A DNA stretch of 64,000 nucleotides from an uncultured Paracoccaceae bacterium (GCA_947503175.1 CANNCO010000003.1:441501-505500); one strand, 5' to 3'; positions 1 through 11,090 are shown, counted from the first letter of the stretch. Notes: generated by a model not told the origin, from the sequence alone. Numbers and translations are program-made.

Positions 1-169
1 GCAATGTTTCTCGCAGGGAAATACGCCATTCCTAAGGCATGGAGGACTTTATAGTTCTCGAATCGATACCAATAAAACCCGCATCGGTTCGCAGCGTTAT
101 CTACATCTGGGGGTCGCGAACCCATAGCCTACAATGCGCGCGCCAGATTCCGGCCATAAATCAGATCTC

Positions 170-2866
170 TCAGGTAAGGCGGCCGTGGCAGTGCTTGAAC
201 TTCTTGCCTGATCCGCAAGGACACGTGTCGTTACGCCCCGGATTGCCCCATGTGGTCGCGTCATTCTCGTCGAACCCTTCTGCTGCAGCCGGGCGGTCTT
301 CCCCATTCGTGGGTGCCTCGGCCGGTTTCTGCAGTGCGGCTTGCTTGGCGGCCAACTCCTTGACCATGGCATCCTGTTCTTCCTGCGTCATCGGCCGAAT
401 CTGCGCCAGCTTTTGTGTTACATCTTCGCGCAGGCCATCAAGAAGTCCTTCGAACAATTGGAACGCCTCGTTCTTATACTCATTCAGCGGGTCACGTTGA
501 GCATACCCACGGAAACCGACGACCGATCGCAGATGCTCCAGTGTCAGAAGGTGCTCACGCCATTTCTGGTCGATGGTCTGGAGAAGGATCTGCTTTTCGA
601 TCGAGCGCATCATATCAGGTCCGAACTGTGCAGCCTTCGAAGCCATATGTTCGTTGGATGTGCGGTAAAGGCGTTCGCGGATTTCGGCATCGTCCACGCC
701 CTCTTCCGCTGCCCACTCGGCAACCGGTACATCCAGGCCGATCTTTGTCTTCACGTCTTCCTGCAGCGCATCTGTATCCCATTGATCGGCATAGGTCTTG
801 GGCGGCATGTAGAAGTCGATCAGATCGTCGATGACCTGATGCCGCATGTCTTCGGCAATCTCCGAAATCTCTTCGGCATCCATGATCTCGCGACGCTGCG
901 CAAAGATCACTTTACGTTGCTCGTTCATGACATCATCGAACTTCAGAAGCTGCTTTCGAATATCGAAGTTGCGGCCTTCGACCTTCGCCTGCGCTTTCTC
1001 GAGGCTCTTGTTCACCCAGGGGTGCACGATCGCCTCGCCTTCCTTCATACCGAGGGAGGACAGGATCTTGTCCAGACGTTCCGAGCCGAAGATCCGCATC
1101 AGGTCGTCCTCCAGCGAAAGGTAGAACGACGATTTTCCGGGATCGCCCTGACGGCCCGAACGGCCGCGCAGCTGATTGTCTATCCGGCGGCTCTCGTGCC
1201 GCTCCGTCGCCAGGACATAGAGTCCCCCCGCTTCAATAACCTTCTGTTTGTCGTCCGAGTGTTCGGCTTCGATACGCGCCCGAACCTCGTCAGGATGCGC
1301 GTCGGGATCGGCCGCCAGAGCTTCAAGTACCTTCAACTCGACATTGCCGCCAAGCTGAATGTCGGTGCCGCGACCGGCCATGTTGGTCGCGATGGTCACC
1401 GCGCCCGGTTTGCCTGCCTCTGCGACGATCTGGGCCTCCTTCTCATGCTGTCGGGCATTCAGAACGTTGTGCTTAACGCCGGCCTGATCCAGCAAGTTGG
1501 AGAGGTACTCCGATTTATCAATCGATGTCGTACCGACCAGAACCGGTTGATTTCTGGCATTTGCGGCCTTTATTCCCTTGACGATGGCATCGAACTTTTC
1601 CTTTGCCGTTCGAAAAACCTGATCGTGCTCATCAACACGCGCCACAGGCATATTTGTTGGAATCTCGACAACCCCTAAGCCGTAGATCTCCCTGAACTCC
1701 TGCGCTTCGGTTGCGGCAGTTCCGGTCATCCCCGCAAGCTTGTCGTAGAGACGGAAGTAGTTCTGAAACGTCACGCTGGCCAGGGTCACGTTTTCCGGCT
1801 GAATCTCGCAGTTTTCCTTCGCCTCGATGGCCTGATGCAATCCATCGGAGAGGCGCCGACCCGGTGTCATTCGGCCCGTGAACTCATCAATCAACATCAC
1901 TTCGCCGTCCCGGACAATGTACTCCTTGTCCTTCTGAAAAAGCTTGTGTGCCCGGAGGCCCTGGTTCACGTGATGAACGATTGTCGTCGACTCAGGGTCG
2001 TAGAGGGTCTGATCCTCCGGCAGAATACCTGCCTCGTGCAGCCGGGCTTCCAGAAACTCGTTGCCCTCATCGGTAAAGGTCACGTTCCGGGTCTTTTCAT
2101 CCAGCTCGAAATGTTCATCTTTAAGTTCCGGAATAACATCGTCGATTATCTTGTAAAGTTCGGAACGATCCTGACTTGGACCAGAGATGATCAGCGGCGT
2201 CCGCGCTTCGTCGATCAGGATAGAATCCACCTCGTCCACGATTGCGAAATTGTGGAACCTTTGATGCATATCCTTGAGTTCAGACTTCATGTTGTCGCGC
2301 AGATAGTCAAAACCAAGCTCATTGTTGGTCGCATAGGTGATGTCCGAACCATAAGCTTCGGCCTTCTCGGAATCCGGTTGACGGGGATAGATCACGCCCG
2401 TTGTCATGCCCAACGCGGCATAAACCTTTCCCATCCATTCCGCATCGCGCTTGGCGAGGTAATCGTTCACCGTCACGATATGCACGCCTTTACCGGTCAG
2501 GGCATTCAGATAGGCCGGGAAAGTGGCGACAAGTGTCTTGCCCTCCCCCGTTTTCATTTCAGCGATATTGCCTTGGTGCAGGAATATCCCGCCCAAAAGC
2601 TGTACGTCGAATGCCCGCAGTCCCAGCGCGCGGCGTGCACCTTCGCGGCAGTTGGCAAAAGCTTCAGGCAGAAGATCGTCAAGGCTCTCGCCATCGCGGG
2701 CGCGTTTCCGAAGCTCGACCGTCTTTTCGATGATCCCTTCATCCGTGAGTTTTTCGAACTCGGACTCCAGCGCATTGATCTTCGCGACCATGGACCGCAT
2801 CGATTTGACCTTGCGGTCATTCGGCGTCCCAAGGACCTTCTTCGTAATCGTTCCGAAACCAAGCAT
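170..2866 (-). CDS. secA: Preprotein translocase ATPase SecA
   Basis: SecA is the cytoplasmic ATPase that drives unfolded preproteins through the SecYEG channel. The 898-residue product has the normal family length. The Walker A motif MKTGEGKT lies near residues 104-111 and the DEAD-like [14 protein letters not shown] near 205-220. The C-terminus carries the zinc-binding tail [17 protein letters not shown], which in the family contacts SecB and lipid. A TTG two codons upstream extends the frame, but the ATG at 2866 gives the usual start MLGFGTI and has GAGGCTGG upstream. The gene is divergent from a periplasmic isomerase gene. No terminator is evident downstream. Confidence 0.98.
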   Translation of the reverse strand: MLGFGTITKKVLGTPNDRKVKSMRSMVAKINALESEFEKLTDEGIIEKTVELRKRARDGESLDDLLPEAFANCREGARRALGLRAFDVQLLGGIFLHQGNIAEMKTGEGKTLVATFPAYLNALTGKGVHIVTVNDYLAKRDAEWMGKVYAALGMTTGVIYPRQPDSEKAEAYGSDITYATNNELGFDYLRDNMKSELKDMHQRFHNFAIVDEVDSILIDEARTPLIISGPSQDRSELYKIIDDVIPELKDEHFELDEKTRNVTFTDEGNEFLEARLHEAGILPEDQTLYDPESTTIVHHVNQGLRAHKLFQKDKEYIVRDGEVMLIDEFTGRMTPGRRLSDGLHQAIEAKENCEIQPENVTLASVTFQNYFRLYDKLAGMTGTAATEAQEFREIYGLGVVEIPTNMPVARVDEHDQVFRTAKEKFDAIVKGIKAANARNQPVLVGTTSIDKSEYLSNLLDQAGVKHNVLNARQHEKEAQIVAEAGKPGAVTIATNMAGRGTDIQLGGNVELKVLEALAADPDAHPDEVRARIEAEHSDDKQKVIEAGGLYVLATERHESRRIDNQLRGRSGRQGDPGKSSFYLSLEDDLMRIFGSERLDKILSSLGMKEGEAIVHPWVNKSLEKAQAKVEGRNFDIRKQLLKFDDVMNEQRKVIFAQRREIMDAEEISEIAEDMRHQVIDDLIDFYMPPKTYADQWDTDALQEDVKTKIGLDVPVAEWAAEEGVDDAEIRERLYRTSNEHMASKAAQFGPDMMRSIEKQILLQTIDQKWREHLLTLEHLRSVVGFRGYAQRDPLNEYKNEAFQLFEGLLDGLREDVTQKLAQIRPMTQEEQDAMVKELAAKQAALQKPAEAPTNGEDRPAAAEGFDENDATTWGNPGRNDTCPCGSGKKFKHCHGRLT

Positions 2867-2982
2867 ATTCAACCAGCCTCAATGCGCATTTGACAGGATC
2901 GTGTGAGGGGTTGCGCTTGCCGCCGCTTCTGACCCGCCATAGAACACGCGGGAACGTACTGCCCTCACAGTAGGACAAACGC

Positions 2983-3011
2983 GATGTAAGGGGCCGTATG
3001 GAAGGTGTCAA
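2983..3011 (-). promoter_or_regulatory. Probable secA promoter
   Basis: On the minus strand TTGACA (3011-3006) is followed after exactly 17 bases by TACATC (2988-2983). This is a perfect -35 with a fair -10 for a housekeeping sigma factor. It predicts a secA leader of roughly 110 bases. The leader includes a small CCCGC/GCGGG inverted repeat near 2932-2951. The site is inferred from sequence only. Confidence 0.5.
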
Positions 3012-3049
3012 CGCCGGGGCGCGCCACGGCAAGATTGAAGGAAAATCCA

Positions 3050-3889
3050 ATGCTGATGCGTATCCCGGCTGCAATAGCCCTGACCGTTTGTCTGTCGTTA
3101 CCCGTGGCGGCACAGGAAACGACGGCTGATACGGTTGTCGCTACGGTCAACGGCACCGACATTACGCTTGGGCACATGATCGTTGCGAAAGAGCGGCTGC
3201 CGGATCAGTTTCGCCAGCTGCCAGACGATGTCTTGTTCGATGCTCTCCTGAACCAGCTGATTCAGCAGGCGGCAGTTGCAGCCAACGGAGGTGAGCTTTC
3301 GAAACGCGGTCAGCTTGCCCTTGAGTACGAACGCCGCGCCCTGATCGTTTCCGAAGTGGTGGACGCACTGACCGCAGATGTCGTGAACGACGCAGCACTT
3401 CAGGCCGCCTACGACGAGACCTACGCGAACCTCGAGCCGGAGGATGAGTTCAATGCCGCACATATTCTCGTCGAGACCGAGGAAGAAGCACAGGCGCTTT
3501 TGGAGGAACTGAATGCCGGTGCGGATTTCGGCGCGCTAGCTCGTGAACATTCGACCGGTCCTTCCGGTCCGAACGGTGGTGACCTTGGCTGGTTCGGGAA
3601 AGGTATGATGGTTCCCCCTTTTGAAGAGGCGGTTCTTGCCCTTCAGGCCGGCGAAGTTGGGGGTCCCGTACAGACACAATTTGGCTGGCATCTGGTGCGG
3701 CTGAACGAGACCCGGAAAAAGGGCGCTCCTCCGTTCGAAGAAGTCCGTGGCGAACTGGCGCAACAAATTCAGCGCACGGCGGTGGAAGCGCTTTTGGACG
3801 AAGCAACCGAAGCAGCCGAGATCACCCGCATCGAAGCCGGAACGATCGACCCCAACTTGCTGAGCGACACCACCCTTCTGGACGAATAA
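3050..3889 (+). CDS. Periplasmic parvulin-type peptidyl-prolyl isomerase
   Basis: This 279-residue protein begins with a Sec signal peptide (hydrophobic core IAALTVCLSL-like, cleavage near PVAAQE). It is therefore predicted to act in the periplasm, catalysing cis-trans isomerisation of prolyl bonds and helping outer-membrane proteins fold. The C-terminal half is a parvulin rotamase domain with AAHILVETEEEA, GGDLGWFGKG and FGWHLVRL at the expected spacing. An in-frame ATG 45 bases upstream is rejected because only the ATG at 3050 places the signal peptide at the N-terminus. The argJ start codon lies five bases after the stop, so the two are probably co-transcribed. Family assignment is firm; client proteins are unknown. 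Confidence 0.92.
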   Translation: MLMRIPAAIALTVCLSLPVAAQETTADTVVATVNGTDITLGHMIVAKERLPDQFRQLPDDVLFDALLNQLIQQAAVAANGGELSKRGQLALEYERRALIVSEVVDALTADVVNDAALQAAYDETYANLEPEDEFNAAHILVETEEEAQALLEELNAGADFGALAREHSTGPSGPNGGDLGWFGKGMMVPPFEEAVLALQAGEVGGPVQTQFGWHLVRLNETRKKGAPPFEEVRGELAQQIQRTAVEALLDEATEAAEITRIEAGTIDPNLLSDTTLLDE

Positions 3890-3894
3890 CTCGA

Positions 3895-5115
3895 ATGACC
3901 AAGGTTTCCCCCCTTGCGCCCAAGGCGGGCTTCCCCGCTTTACCACCCGTTACCGGTGTCGAGTTCGCGTCAGGTGCCGCCGGGGTTCGCTATTCCGGCA
4001 GAGCTGATGTCATGCTGGCCCGATTGCAGCCAGGCACCACTGTTTCGGGCGTCTTTACGCAATCGGCAACGCGGGCAGCACCCGTTCTGGATTGCCAAAA
4101 GAAGCTGGGACACACCTCGCCCGAAGGCGCTGCAATCTTTGTGAATTCGGGCAATGCCAATGCATTTACCGGACGCCGCGGGGCCGACGCCGTCCATGCG
4201 ATCACGTCCGCCGTTGCATCGGCCACTGGAGTTCCCGAACAACGGGTTTTTACTGCGTCCACTGGGGTGATCGGCGAACCGCTGCCCCACGAGAGGATCA
4301 CGGCGAAGCTCCAGGAGCTTTCTGAGGGTCTCACAGCAGACGGAATTGCGGACGCGGCAAAAGCCATCATGACGACTGACACGTTTCCCAAAGGGGCAGC
4401 GCTGACGATCGACATTGATGGCACGCCCGTGACCATTGCGGGGATTGCAAAAGGGTCCGGCATGATTGCGCCAGATATGGCCACGATGCTGGTCTATATC
4501 TTCACCGACGCAAAGATCGGGTTCGACGATCTGCAGGCTCTTGTCTCCAGTCAGAATGCAAAGACCTTCAACTGCATAACCGTCGATAGCGACACCTCGA
4601 CGTCTGACACGCTTTTGGTCTGTGCAACCGGTGCCTCGGGTGTCGATGTAACCGGGCAGGAGTCGTTTGCCGATGCACTGTCCACGGTGATGCTGGACCT
4701 TGCCCATCAGGTCGTACGCGACGGCGAAGGTGCCACGAAGTTCGTGACCATCCGCGTGTCGGGTGCCGCTGATGAAACAGATGCCCGCAAGGTGGGACTG
4801 TCCATCGCCAACTCCCCATTGGTCAAAACAGCAATTGCGGGCGAAGACCCGAACTGGGGTCGGATCGTCATGGCAGTAGGTAAGTCAGGCGCCCAAGCGG
4901 ACCGGGACACACTTTCAATCCGGTTCGGCGATGTCCTTGTGGCCGAAAACGGGTGGGTGGCCCCCGGTTATCGTGAGATCGAAGGAGCGGATCACATGAA
5001 AGGTGAAGATATTGATATCGCTGTCGATCTGGGAGTTGGAAGTGGCAGCGCTACAGTCTGGACCTGCGATTTGACGAAGCGATATATCGAAATAAACGCG
5101 GACTACCGGTCGTGA
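3895..5115 (+). CDS. argJ: Bifunctional ornithine acetyltransferase / N-acetylglutamate synthase ArgJ
   Basis: ArgJ transfers the acetyl group from N-acetylornithine to glutamate, recycling acetyl in arginine synthesis. Many homologues also make N-acetylglutamate from acetyl-CoA. The 406-residue precursor contains the self-cleavage site [12 protein letters not shown]. Family knowledge places the cut before Thr197, which becomes the N-terminal nucleophile of the beta chain. The substrate-site segment [14 protein letters not shown] is also present. The gene follows the isomerase gene by five bases and overlaps mutT by four bases (GTGA), so it sits mid-operon. Confidence 0.97.
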   Translation: MTKVSPLAPKAGFPALPPVTGVEFASGAAGVRYSGRADVMLARLQPGTTVSGVFTQSATRAAPVLDCQKKLGHTSPEGAAIFVNSGNANAFTGRRGADAVHAITSAVASATGVPEQRVFTASTGVIGEPLPHERITAKLQELSEGLTADGIADAAKAIMTTDTFPKGAALTIDIDGTPVTIAGIAKGSGMIAPDMATMLVYIFTDAKIGFDDLQALVSSQNAKTFNCITVDSDTSTSDTLLVCATGASGVDVTGQESFADALSTVMLDLAHQVVRDGEGATKFVTIRVSGAADETDARKVGLSIANSPLVKTAIAGEDPNWGRIVMAVGKSGAQADRDTLSIRFGDVLVAENGWVAPGYREIEGADHMKGEDIDIAVDLGVGSGSATVWTCDLTKRYIEINADYRS

Positions 5116-5510
5116 AAACGGTCCTTGTCTCCGCGGTGGCGCTGATCGACCGTGACGGTCGCATCCTTCTTGCTAAGCGCCCGGAAGGCAAATCAATGGC
5201 CGGTCTCTGGGAGTTCCCCGGTGGCAAAGTCGAACCGGGTGAAACACCCGAAGTAGCTCTCATCCGCGAACTACAGGAAGAGTTGGGGATCGACACCTGG
5301 GCTTCGTGCCTAGCGCCACTTACCTTCGCAAGCCACAGCTACGACGATTTTCACCTGCTCATGCCCCTCTTTGCCTGCAGGAAATGGGAAGGTCAGCTCA
5401 TGTCGAAAGAGGGCCAAACCCTGAAATGGGCACGCCCAAACGATCTGCGCAGTTATCCGATGCCTCCCGCCGACATTCCTCTCATCCCAATCCTAAGAGA
5501 CTGGCTTTAG
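5112..5510 (+). CDS. mutT: MutT-type NUDIX hydrolase (8-oxo-dGTP diphosphatase)
   Basis: This 132-residue protein has a complete NUDIX box, [10 protein letters not shown] followed by RELQEELGI. It also has the MutT-like N-terminus [19 protein letters not shown]. MutT enzymes hydrolyse 8-oxo-dGTP to the monophosphate, keeping oxidised guanine out of DNA. The GTG start overlaps the argJ stop in a GTGA junction, which implies translational coupling. The C-terminal half holds the WEFPGGK and MPPADIPLI segments typical of the MutT group. Exact substrate is inferred from family resemblance. Confidence 0.88.
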   Translation: MKTVLVSAVALIDRDGRILLAKRPEGKSMAGLWEFPGGKVEPGETPEVALIRELQEELGIDTWASCLAPLTFASHSYDDFHLLMPLFACRKWEGQLMSKEGQTLKWARPNDLRSYPMPPADIPLIPILRDWL

Positions 5511-5568
5511 TCAGCGCGCAAGGCCATTTACCGCTTCTTCAGCCCACGTACGATGGATGGGTTTACAG

Positions 5569-5590
5569 AAAAGGGCGGCCGAAGCCGCCC
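5569..5590 (-). terminator. Rho-independent terminator after infB
   Basis: On the minus strand a perfect 7-bp GGGCGGC/GCCGCCC stem is closed by a UUCG tetraloop and followed by UUUU. It lies 25 bases past the infB stop and would end the rimP-nusA-infB transcript. The convergent mutT gene ends 58 bases away; in that direction there is no U-tract. Confidence 0.9.
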
Positions 5591-5614
5591 GAATTCAATA
5601 TCCAAGTGGAGTCC

Positions 5615-8098
5615 TTAAGAAAGGGTCCGTTCGACTTCTTCCCGTGTGAAGATCTCGATCACGTCGCCAGGACGAATGTCCTCATAGTTCTCAAATGCCA
5701 TGCCGCATTCCTGACCGGACTGAACTTCAGCAACTTCGTCCTTGAAGCGCTTGAGCGTTTTCAACGTACCCTCGTGGATAACCACGTCGTCGCGCAAGAG
5801 ACGCACACCCGCTGATCGGCGAGCCACGCCTTCGGTCACCAGACAACCGGCAACCTTGCCCACACCCGAAACCTTGAAGACTTCGCGAATCTCAGCATAG
5901 CCAATGAAGGTTTCACGAACTTCCGCAGACAACAGGCCGGATGCAGCAGCCTTCACATCATCCACAAGGTCATAGATCACTGAGTAGTAACGGATCTCGA
6001 CGCCCTTCTGGTTCGCGGTGTTCCGCGCACTGGCATTCGCCCGCACGTTGAAGCCAAAAACCGGCGCACCCGACGCTTCGGCCAGGCCGACATCCGTTTC
6101 GGTAATCGCACCCACACCAGAATGCAGCACGCGCACACGCACCTCGTCATTGCCGATCTTGTCCATGGCCTGGACGATCGCTTCGGCAGATCCCTGCACG
6201 TCGGCCTTAACGAGAATGGGAAGCTCTTCCACATTCTCGTCGTCCTTGGCCTTCGCCATAAGCTGTTCAAGCGTCGTCGCAGCACCGGCAGCGGCACGTT
6301 TCTCTTTTGCCGCCTTCTCGCGATATTCCGCGATCTCGCGGGCCTGCGCTTCGGTATCAACGACGTTCAGAACGTCACCGGCTTCCGGCGTTCCGTTCAA
6401 GCCAAGAACCTCGACCGGTACAGACGGGCCAGCTTCCTTGACGCGCTTACCCTGATCATCGACCAGTGCACGCACCTTGCCCCACTGCTCGCCTACGACA
6501 AAGATATCACCCTGACGAAGCGTACCGTTCTGAACAAGAACCGTCGCCACCGGTCCGCGACCCACGTCAAGCTGAGCCTCGATAACGGCGCCGGATGCCG
6601 CACGTTCGGGGTTCGCCTTAAGCTCAAGGATTTCTGCCTGAAGCGAAATCGCCTCAAGAAGCTCATCAAGACCCGTACCTTTGATTGCCGAAACCTCGAC
6701 ATCCTGCACGTCGCCCGAAAGCTTCTCGACGATCACTTCGTGCTGAAGAAGATCCGTGCGTACTTTGTCCGGGTTGGCGTCCGGCTTGTCGACCTTATTG
6801 ATCGCAACGATCATCGGCACCTGAGCGGCCTTGGCGTGATTGATCGCTTCGATTGTCTGCGGCATGACCGCGTCATCGGCGGCAACCACAAGCACAACGA
6901 TATCCGTCACCTGGGCCCCACGTGCACGCATCGACGTAAACGCCGCGTGGCCGGGTGTGTCGAGGAACGTAAGTTCCTTACCATCCTGAGTGACCTGATA
7001 AGCACCGATATGCTGGGTGATACCACCCGCTTCGCCGGCAACAACCTTGGCATTTCGGATCGCATCAAGAAGCGATGTCTTACCGTGGTCCACGTGACCC
7101 ATGATCGTAATGACGGGCGCGCGGGTCGCCAGATCCTCGGCTTTGTCCTCGACCGTGTCGATGACGTCTTCCACATCCGCATCGGAAACGCGAACAACCT
7201 TGTGCCCGAACTCTTCGATGATCAGTTCGGCCGTGTCCGCGTCAATCGTCTGGTTCTGAGTCGCCATGATACCATTGTTCATCAGCGATTTGACCACATC
7301 GGCCACACGCTCCGCCATCCGGTTGGCCAGTTCAGACACCACGATTGCCTCGGGCAATTTGACGTCACGAACGACCTTCTCGCGCTCGACCTGACCGCCC
7401 ATGGCCTTCTGACGCGCACGCTCCTGCTTCCGCTTCATCGCGGCAAGGCTGCGTTGACGCCCGCCTTCTCCACCTGAGAGGGCCTGGTTCAGCGTCAGCT
7501 TGCCGGACCGGCGGTTGCCATCGTCACGGCCTTTGCTGGGCTTTGACCTGTCACGGTCATCCCGCTCGCTCTTGCGCGGTGGTGCAGATGGTTTCGGTCC
7601 GCGTGCAACAGTTTCCTCGCCAGGAGGCGGCGGCGGAGCAGCTTCGGCTGCCTTGGCCTGAGCCGCGCGTTCTGCGGAGCGCGCCTCTTCTTCGGCCTTA
7701 CGCTTTAACGCCTCTTCACGTTCGCGCTCTTCGCGCTCTTTCGCCTCGGCTTCGGCGCGGCGGCGGTCGCGTTCTTCTGCACGGCCCCGCTCTTCGGCTT
7801 CGCGCTTCTCAGCCTCTTCCGACTCGCGCGCCTTTGCGGCGGCAAGTGCTTTCATCCGGCGCTCAAGTTCGGCATCCGAAATACCGGCAGGCCGCTTGGA
7901 CGGGTCGCCACCAGATGCAGCACCCGTGCTCTTCGATCCGGCGGGAACCGCGGCACCCGGCTTGGGCACCACAACGCGCTTTCGCTTGGTCTCGACGACG
8001 ACGCTCTTCGTGCGGCCGTGGCTGAAGCTTTGCTTTACCTGACCCGCACGTGGTCCGCCGCGAAGACCCAAAGTCTTTTTGCCGTCATTATCGCTCAT
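5615..8098 (-). CDS. infB: Translation initiation factor IF-2
   Basis: IF-2 is the GTPase that brings initiator fMet-tRNA to the 30S subunit and promotes subunit joining. The 827-residue product starts with an IF2-N segment (KTLGLRGG). A long, highly charged linker rich in Ala, Glu and Arg follows, about residues 40-230. The G domain has [22 protein letters not shown] and NKVDKPDA. Domains II-IV complete the C-terminus. It is the last gene of the operon, its ATG overlaps the upstream gene by four bases, and a strong terminator follows. Confidence 0.98.
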   Translation of the reverse strand: MSDNDGKKTLGLRGGPRAGQVKQSFSHGRTKSVVVETKRKRVVVPKPGAAVPAGSKSTGAASGGDPSKRPAGISDAELERRMKALAAAKARESEEAEKREAEERGRAEERDRRRAEAEAKEREEREREEALKRKAEEEARSAERAAQAKAAEAAPPPPPGEETVARGPKPSAPPRKSERDDRDRSKPSKGRDDGNRRSGKLTLNQALSGGEGGRQRSLAAMKRKQERARQKAMGGQVEREKVVRDVKLPEAIVVSELANRMAERVADVVKSLMNNGIMATQNQTIDADTAELIIEEFGHKVVRVSDADVEDVIDTVEDKAEDLATRAPVITIMGHVDHGKTSLLDAIRNAKVVAGEAGGITQHIGAYQVTQDGKELTFLDTPGHAAFTSMRARGAQVTDIVVLVVAADDAVMPQTIEAINHAKAAQVPMIVAINKVDKPDANPDKVRTDLLQHEVIVEKLSGDVQDVEVSAIKGTGLDELLEAISLQAEILELKANPERAASGAVIEAQLDVGRGPVATVLVQNGTLRQGDIFVVGEQWGKVRALVDDQGKRVKEAGPSVPVEVLGLNGTPEAGDVLNVVDTEAQAREIAEYREKAAKEKRAAAGAATTLEQLMAKAKDDENVEELPILVKADVQGSAEAIVQAMDKIGNDEVRVRVLHSGVGAITETDVGLAEASGAPVFGFNVRANASARNTANQKGVEIRYYSVIYDLVDDVKAAASGLLSAEVRETFIGYAEIREVFKVSGVGKVAGCLVTEGVARRSAGVRLLRDDVVIHEGTLKTLKRFKDEVAEVQSGQECGMAFENYEDIRPGDVIEIFTREEVERTLS

Positions 8099-8727
8099 AC
8101 TGTCTTCTTTGCCTTTCCAGTGGATTCACCACCGCCAGTCCTGCGAACGCCCGACAACCGCAAAGCGTCCTCTCTGATCCGATCAGTGAGTCCGCCTGCG
8201 GCAAGCGCCGCATGTATCACATGTTCCCGCCCGAAAGCCAAACCCAATTCTGACGCCGTTAGAACGTCAAAAAATGAATCTTTTCCGTCCGGTGGCCGCA
8301 ACCGGGACTTGCCCCGCTCCGACCCGTCCGCAGCCTGCAAAAGCACTGCGGCTTCTCCGGTCAAGAGCCATCCCTTGACCTTTTCAAACCCTGCAACCGC
8401 ACGCCCAGCCTTGCGGCCCATCGAGATCAGATCGACGACGCGGCGCGAGAGTTGTGCCTCAACCTCGGCGACAAGACCCTCGGGCACCGCCGCAGGGGCT
8501 TTGGCCGCACGCGCGAACGGTTTCTTCGCCACCGCCCGCTCTAGTGCCTCACGGCTGGCCCCAACCCAGATACCACGGCCCGGCAGCTTGCCCATGATGT
8601 CGGGCACAACCACCCCATCTGGACCCAGCACAAACCGGATCATCCCAGTCTTTGGCCCGACTTCACCCGTAGCAATGCACCGGCGTTCCGGTTCACTTCT
8701 TTGCTTATCCCGGCCACCACGAGACAT
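8095..8727 (-). CDS. YlxR/DUF448 and L7Ae-like RNA-binding protein
   Basis: The 210-residue protein joins an N-terminal YlxR domain to a C-terminal L7Ae/L30e-like domain. The YlxR part shows RRCIATGE near residues 14-21 and GRGIWVG. The L7Ae-like part includes [17 protein letters not shown]. Both families bind RNA, and the fusion is characteristic of alphaproteobacterial nusA-infB operons. The ATG at 8727 is chosen because the upstream in-frame extension would overlap nusA. The stop overlaps the infB ATG (ATGA). The precise function is not established; a role in RNA processing or transcription alongside NusA is inferred from context. Confidence 0.9.
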   Translation of the reverse strand: MSRGGRDKQRSEPERRCIATGEVGPKTGMIRFVLGPDGVVVPDIMGKLPGRGIWVGASREALERAVAKKPFARAAKAPAAVPEGLVAEVEAQLSRRVVDLISMGRKAGRAVAGFEKVKGWLLTGEAAVLLQAADGSERGKSRLRPPDGKDSFFDVLTASELGLAFGREHVIHAALAAGGLTDRIREDALRLSGVRRTGGGESTGKAKKTV

Positions 8728-8749
8728 CGCCGCCACCCAGGGCCTGCGA

Positions 8750-10375
8750 TCAGGCCCCAGCCTCCTCTTCGGTTTCGCCTTCGGCAGCATCGGCATCCGC
8801 TTCTTCCGACACGAGATCAGCCGGATCGACCCAGCCCAGCTGAATCCTGGCGGTCATTACCATATTCTGTGCTTCTTCAAGCCCCACATCGAATGGTTCA
8901 AGAACGCCATCATCCTTGGAACGTTCACCATCCACAATAGTCCAGCCACCGGCGATTTCCCAGTCGGCGAGCGTTGCAAAGTCCTCGAGCGTCTTGACGT
9001 CGTCATTGGCCAATGCCTCCACCATTTGGGGAGTCAGGCCGTCAAATTCAATCAGGCTGTCCTCAGCGCCCAAAGCACGTGCAGTTTCAAGAGCTTTGGC
9101 ATTTTGTGCTTCCAGATAGTCCCGGGCCCGGGCCTGCAACTCACCGGCCGTGCTTTCATCGACACCGTCAATGACCAAAAGCTCTTCGGCCTCGACATAG
9201 GCGACTTCTTCCAGCGACGTGAACCCTTCCGACACCAGAAGCTGCGCAAAGAACTCGTCCAGATCGAGAGTATCCACGAACAGCTTCGTACGCTCCTCGA
9301 ACTCGGCCTGACGACGTGCGCTCTCTTCTTCCTCGGTCATGATATCGATATCAAGACCGGTCAACTGGCTAGCCAAACGGACGTTCTGACCACGGCGACC
9401 GATGGCCAGCGAAAGCTGCTCGTCGGGCACGACAACCTCGATCCGTTCGGCCTCTTCGTCCAGAACGACCTTGCTTACCTCGGCAGGCTGCAACGCGTTC
9501 ACAAGGAAGGTCGGGGCATCCTCGTTCCACGGGATAATGTCGATCTTCTCGCCTTGAAGCTCGTTCACCACAGCCTGAACACGGCTGCCGCGCATACCCA
9601 CACAGGCACCCACGGGGTCAATCGAGTTGTCATAGGAGATCACCGCGATCTTCGCACGACTGCCCGGATCGCGCGCAACGGCCTTGATATCGATTATACC
9701 ATCATAGATCTCGGGCACTTCCATCTTGAACAGTTCCGCCATGAACTCCGGCGCCGTGCGGCTCAGGAAAATCTGTGGGCCTCGGGCTTCGCGACGCACA
9801 TCCTTGATGTAGCAACGGATGCGATCACCATTGCGGTAAGCTTCACGCCCGATCTTTTCATTACGGCGCAGGATGCCCTCACCGGCCCCCACATCGACGA
9901 TGATGTTGCCGTACTCCTCGCGTTTGACGACTCCATTAATGATCGTACCGGCTCGATCCTTGAACTCTTCGTACTGGCGATCGCGCTCGGCTTCGCGGAC
10001 TTTCTGCAGAATCACCTGCTTGGCCGATTGCGCTGCAATACGGCCCATCTCGACCGGCGGAACCTCTTCGACAAAGGTGTCGCCGACCTTCGGGTCATCC
10101 AGATACTGCTTGGCCTGCTCCACGGTCATCTCGGCCTGATAGTTCTCAAGCTCTTCTTCTTCGACAACGGTGCGTACGCGGGTAAACGTGGCGCGACCCG
10201 TCTTGCGGTCGATCGACACGCGTATATCCATCTCGGCCCCGTAGCGGCTCTTGGCAGCCCGGGCGAGGCTCTCCTCCATCGCCTCGACGACCAGCGCAGG
10301 GTCGATCATCTTTTCGCGGGCAACGGCCTCTGCCGTCTGCAACAGTTCCAGCTGGTTTGCCGAAGTGATGGCCAT
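8750..10375 (-). CDS. nusA: Transcription termination/antitermination protein NusA
   Basis: NusA binds RNA polymerase and nascent RNA and modulates pausing, intrinsic termination and antitermination. The 541-residue protein shows the NusA N-terminal domain and an S1 domain (residues ~135-200, including GEGILRRNE). Two KH domains follow, with GACVGMRGSRVQAVVNEL and the SLAIGRRGQNVRLASQLTG segment. C-terminal acidic helix-hairpin repeats then end in an acidic Glu/Ala tail. The ATG lies two bases after the rimP stop. NusA autogenously controls its operon in Escherichia coli, which bears on the hairpin upstream of rimP. Confidence 0.98.
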   Translation of the reverse strand: MAITSANQLELLQTAEAVAREKMIDPALVVEAMEESLARAAKSRYGAEMDIRVSIDRKTGRATFTRVRTVVEEEELENYQAEMTVEQAKQYLDDPKVGDTFVEEVPPVEMGRIAAQSAKQVILQKVREAERDRQYEEFKDRAGTIINGVVKREEYGNIIVDVGAGEGILRRNEKIGREAYRNGDRIRCYIKDVRREARGPQIFLSRTAPEFMAELFKMEVPEIYDGIIDIKAVARDPGSRAKIAVISYDNSIDPVGACVGMRGSRVQAVVNELQGEKIDIIPWNEDAPTFLVNALQPAEVSKVVLDEEAERIEVVVPDEQLSLAIGRRGQNVRLASQLTGLDIDIMTEEEESARRQAEFEERTKLFVDTLDLDEFFAQLLVSEGFTSLEEVAYVEAEELLVIDGVDESTAGELQARARDYLEAQNAKALETARALGAEDSLIEFDGLTPQMVEALANDDVKTLEDFATLADWEIAGGWTIVDGERSKDDGVLEPFDVGLEEAQNMVMTARIQLGWVDPADLVSEEADADAAEGETEEEAGA

Positions 10376-10377
10376 TC

Positions 10378-10965
10378 TCAGGTCTCCTCATCCCCATCGA
10401 TGATGGTTTCAATTTCGTCGAATTGCGTTTCGTCTACCTCGCCGGCGTCCTTGCGGGCGCGCAGCACATCGCGAATCAGATCATCCGTCAGAACAAGCTT
10501 GGCATCGGTCAGCCAATCGAACTCAAGTCCGATGGTCGTCGCCTCGCCGTTCACCTCGATCTCGATCAGAACTTCGTTGCCATCGGTTCCCTGCAACGAG
10601 CCTTTGAAGCGCCGCCGCCCGTCGATCATATCGCCAGTCTCTAACTTGGCCTCGTAACCCGTCCAGGTCTCGAAATCCTTGAGCCGCGTCAGCGGGCGAT
10701 CAATACCTGGGCTGGAGACCTCCAGAGTATAGGCGTCCTCGATCGGATCCTCGACATCCAGTGTCGCACTCACCGCCGTCGAAATCCGGGCGCAATCGTC
10801 AACCTCGATGCCGCCGTCCGGACGTTCTGCCATGATCTGAACCGTCGCCGTCTTGCCACCCATGTAACGCACGCGCACCAACTCGAACCCCATATCTTCA
10901 ATGACAGGAGTGATAATCTCGGCAAGACGCCGATCAAGGATGGCTTTGGCGACGAGGTCGGACAT
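10378..10965 (-). CDS. rimP: Ribosome maturation factor RimP
   Basis: RimP is needed for assembly of the 30S ribosomal subunit. The 195-residue product has the RimP N-terminal domain ([20 protein letters not shown]) and the Sm-like C-terminal part ([12 protein letters not shown], then the [13 protein letters not shown] region). The C-terminal acidic extension is common in Rhodobacteraceae. A longer in-frame reading to 11106 would run through the terminator hairpin and the neighbouring gene end, so the ATG at 10965 is used. The candidate ribosome site GGATCCCA abuts the U-tract of that hairpin. Confidence 0.95.
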   Translation of the reverse strand: MSDLVAKAILDRRLAEIITPVIEDMGFELVRVRYMGGKTATVQIMAERPDGGIEVDDCARISTAVSATLDVEDPIEDAYTLEVSSPGIDRPLTRLKDFETWTGYEAKLETGDMIDGRRRFKGSLQGTDGNEVLIEIEVNGEATTIGLEFDWLTDAKLVLTDDLIRDVLRARKDAGEVDETQFDEIETIIDGDEET

Positions 10966-10974
10966 TGGGATCCA

Positions 10975-11003
10975 AAAACAAAAAAACGGGCACGCGGCCC
11001 GTT
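10975..11003 (-). terminator. Terminator-like hairpin in front of rimP (possible attenuator)
   Basis: On the minus strand AACGGGC (11003-10997) pairs with GCCCGTT (10991-10985) around the loop CGCGT, then a run of seven U, a G and five more U follows. It is a textbook intrinsic terminator ending about ten bases before the rimP ATG. It could end the upstream peptide-binding-protein transcript. Because a good promoter lies between that gene and the hairpin, it is more likely a premature terminator in the rimP-nusA-infB leader. Confidence 0.85.
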
Positions 11004-11058
11004 GATCTTTCCCGGTGGAGCCTTGGGGGTGGAGGCCAAGACGCCGCTGATGAGGGGC

Positions 11059-11087
11059 ATATACGCCTGCCCGGCCAAGACTGCAAG
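11059..11087 (-). promoter_or_regulatory. Probable promoter of the rimP-nusA-infB operon
   Basis: Reading the minus strand, CTTGCA (11087-11082) is followed by a 17-base spacer and GTATAT (11064-11059), close to the alphaproteobacterial consensus CTTGAC-N17-CTATAT. It starts immediately after the stop of the upstream gene. Transcription would begin near 11052, giving a leader of about 87 bases that contains the terminator hairpin. Confidence 0.6.
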
Positions 11088-11090
11088 CCT

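Noticed and set aside
90-135. T-arm-like sequence (GGTTCGCGACC on the minus strand) after secA
   Set aside because: No acceptor, D or anticodon arm can be drawn around it, so it is not a tRNA.
341-1678. Plus-strand open frames opposite secA
   Set aside because: They are mirror frames of a certain gene, with His/Arg-rich sequence, no ribosome site and no recognisable motif.
8018-10657. Plus-strand open frame of 879 codons opposite nusA and the ylxR-like gene
   Set aside because: It lies antisense to well-recognised genes, has a low-complexity Ser/Arg/Leu composition without any domain, and arises from GC-rich codon bias leaving few stops on the complement.
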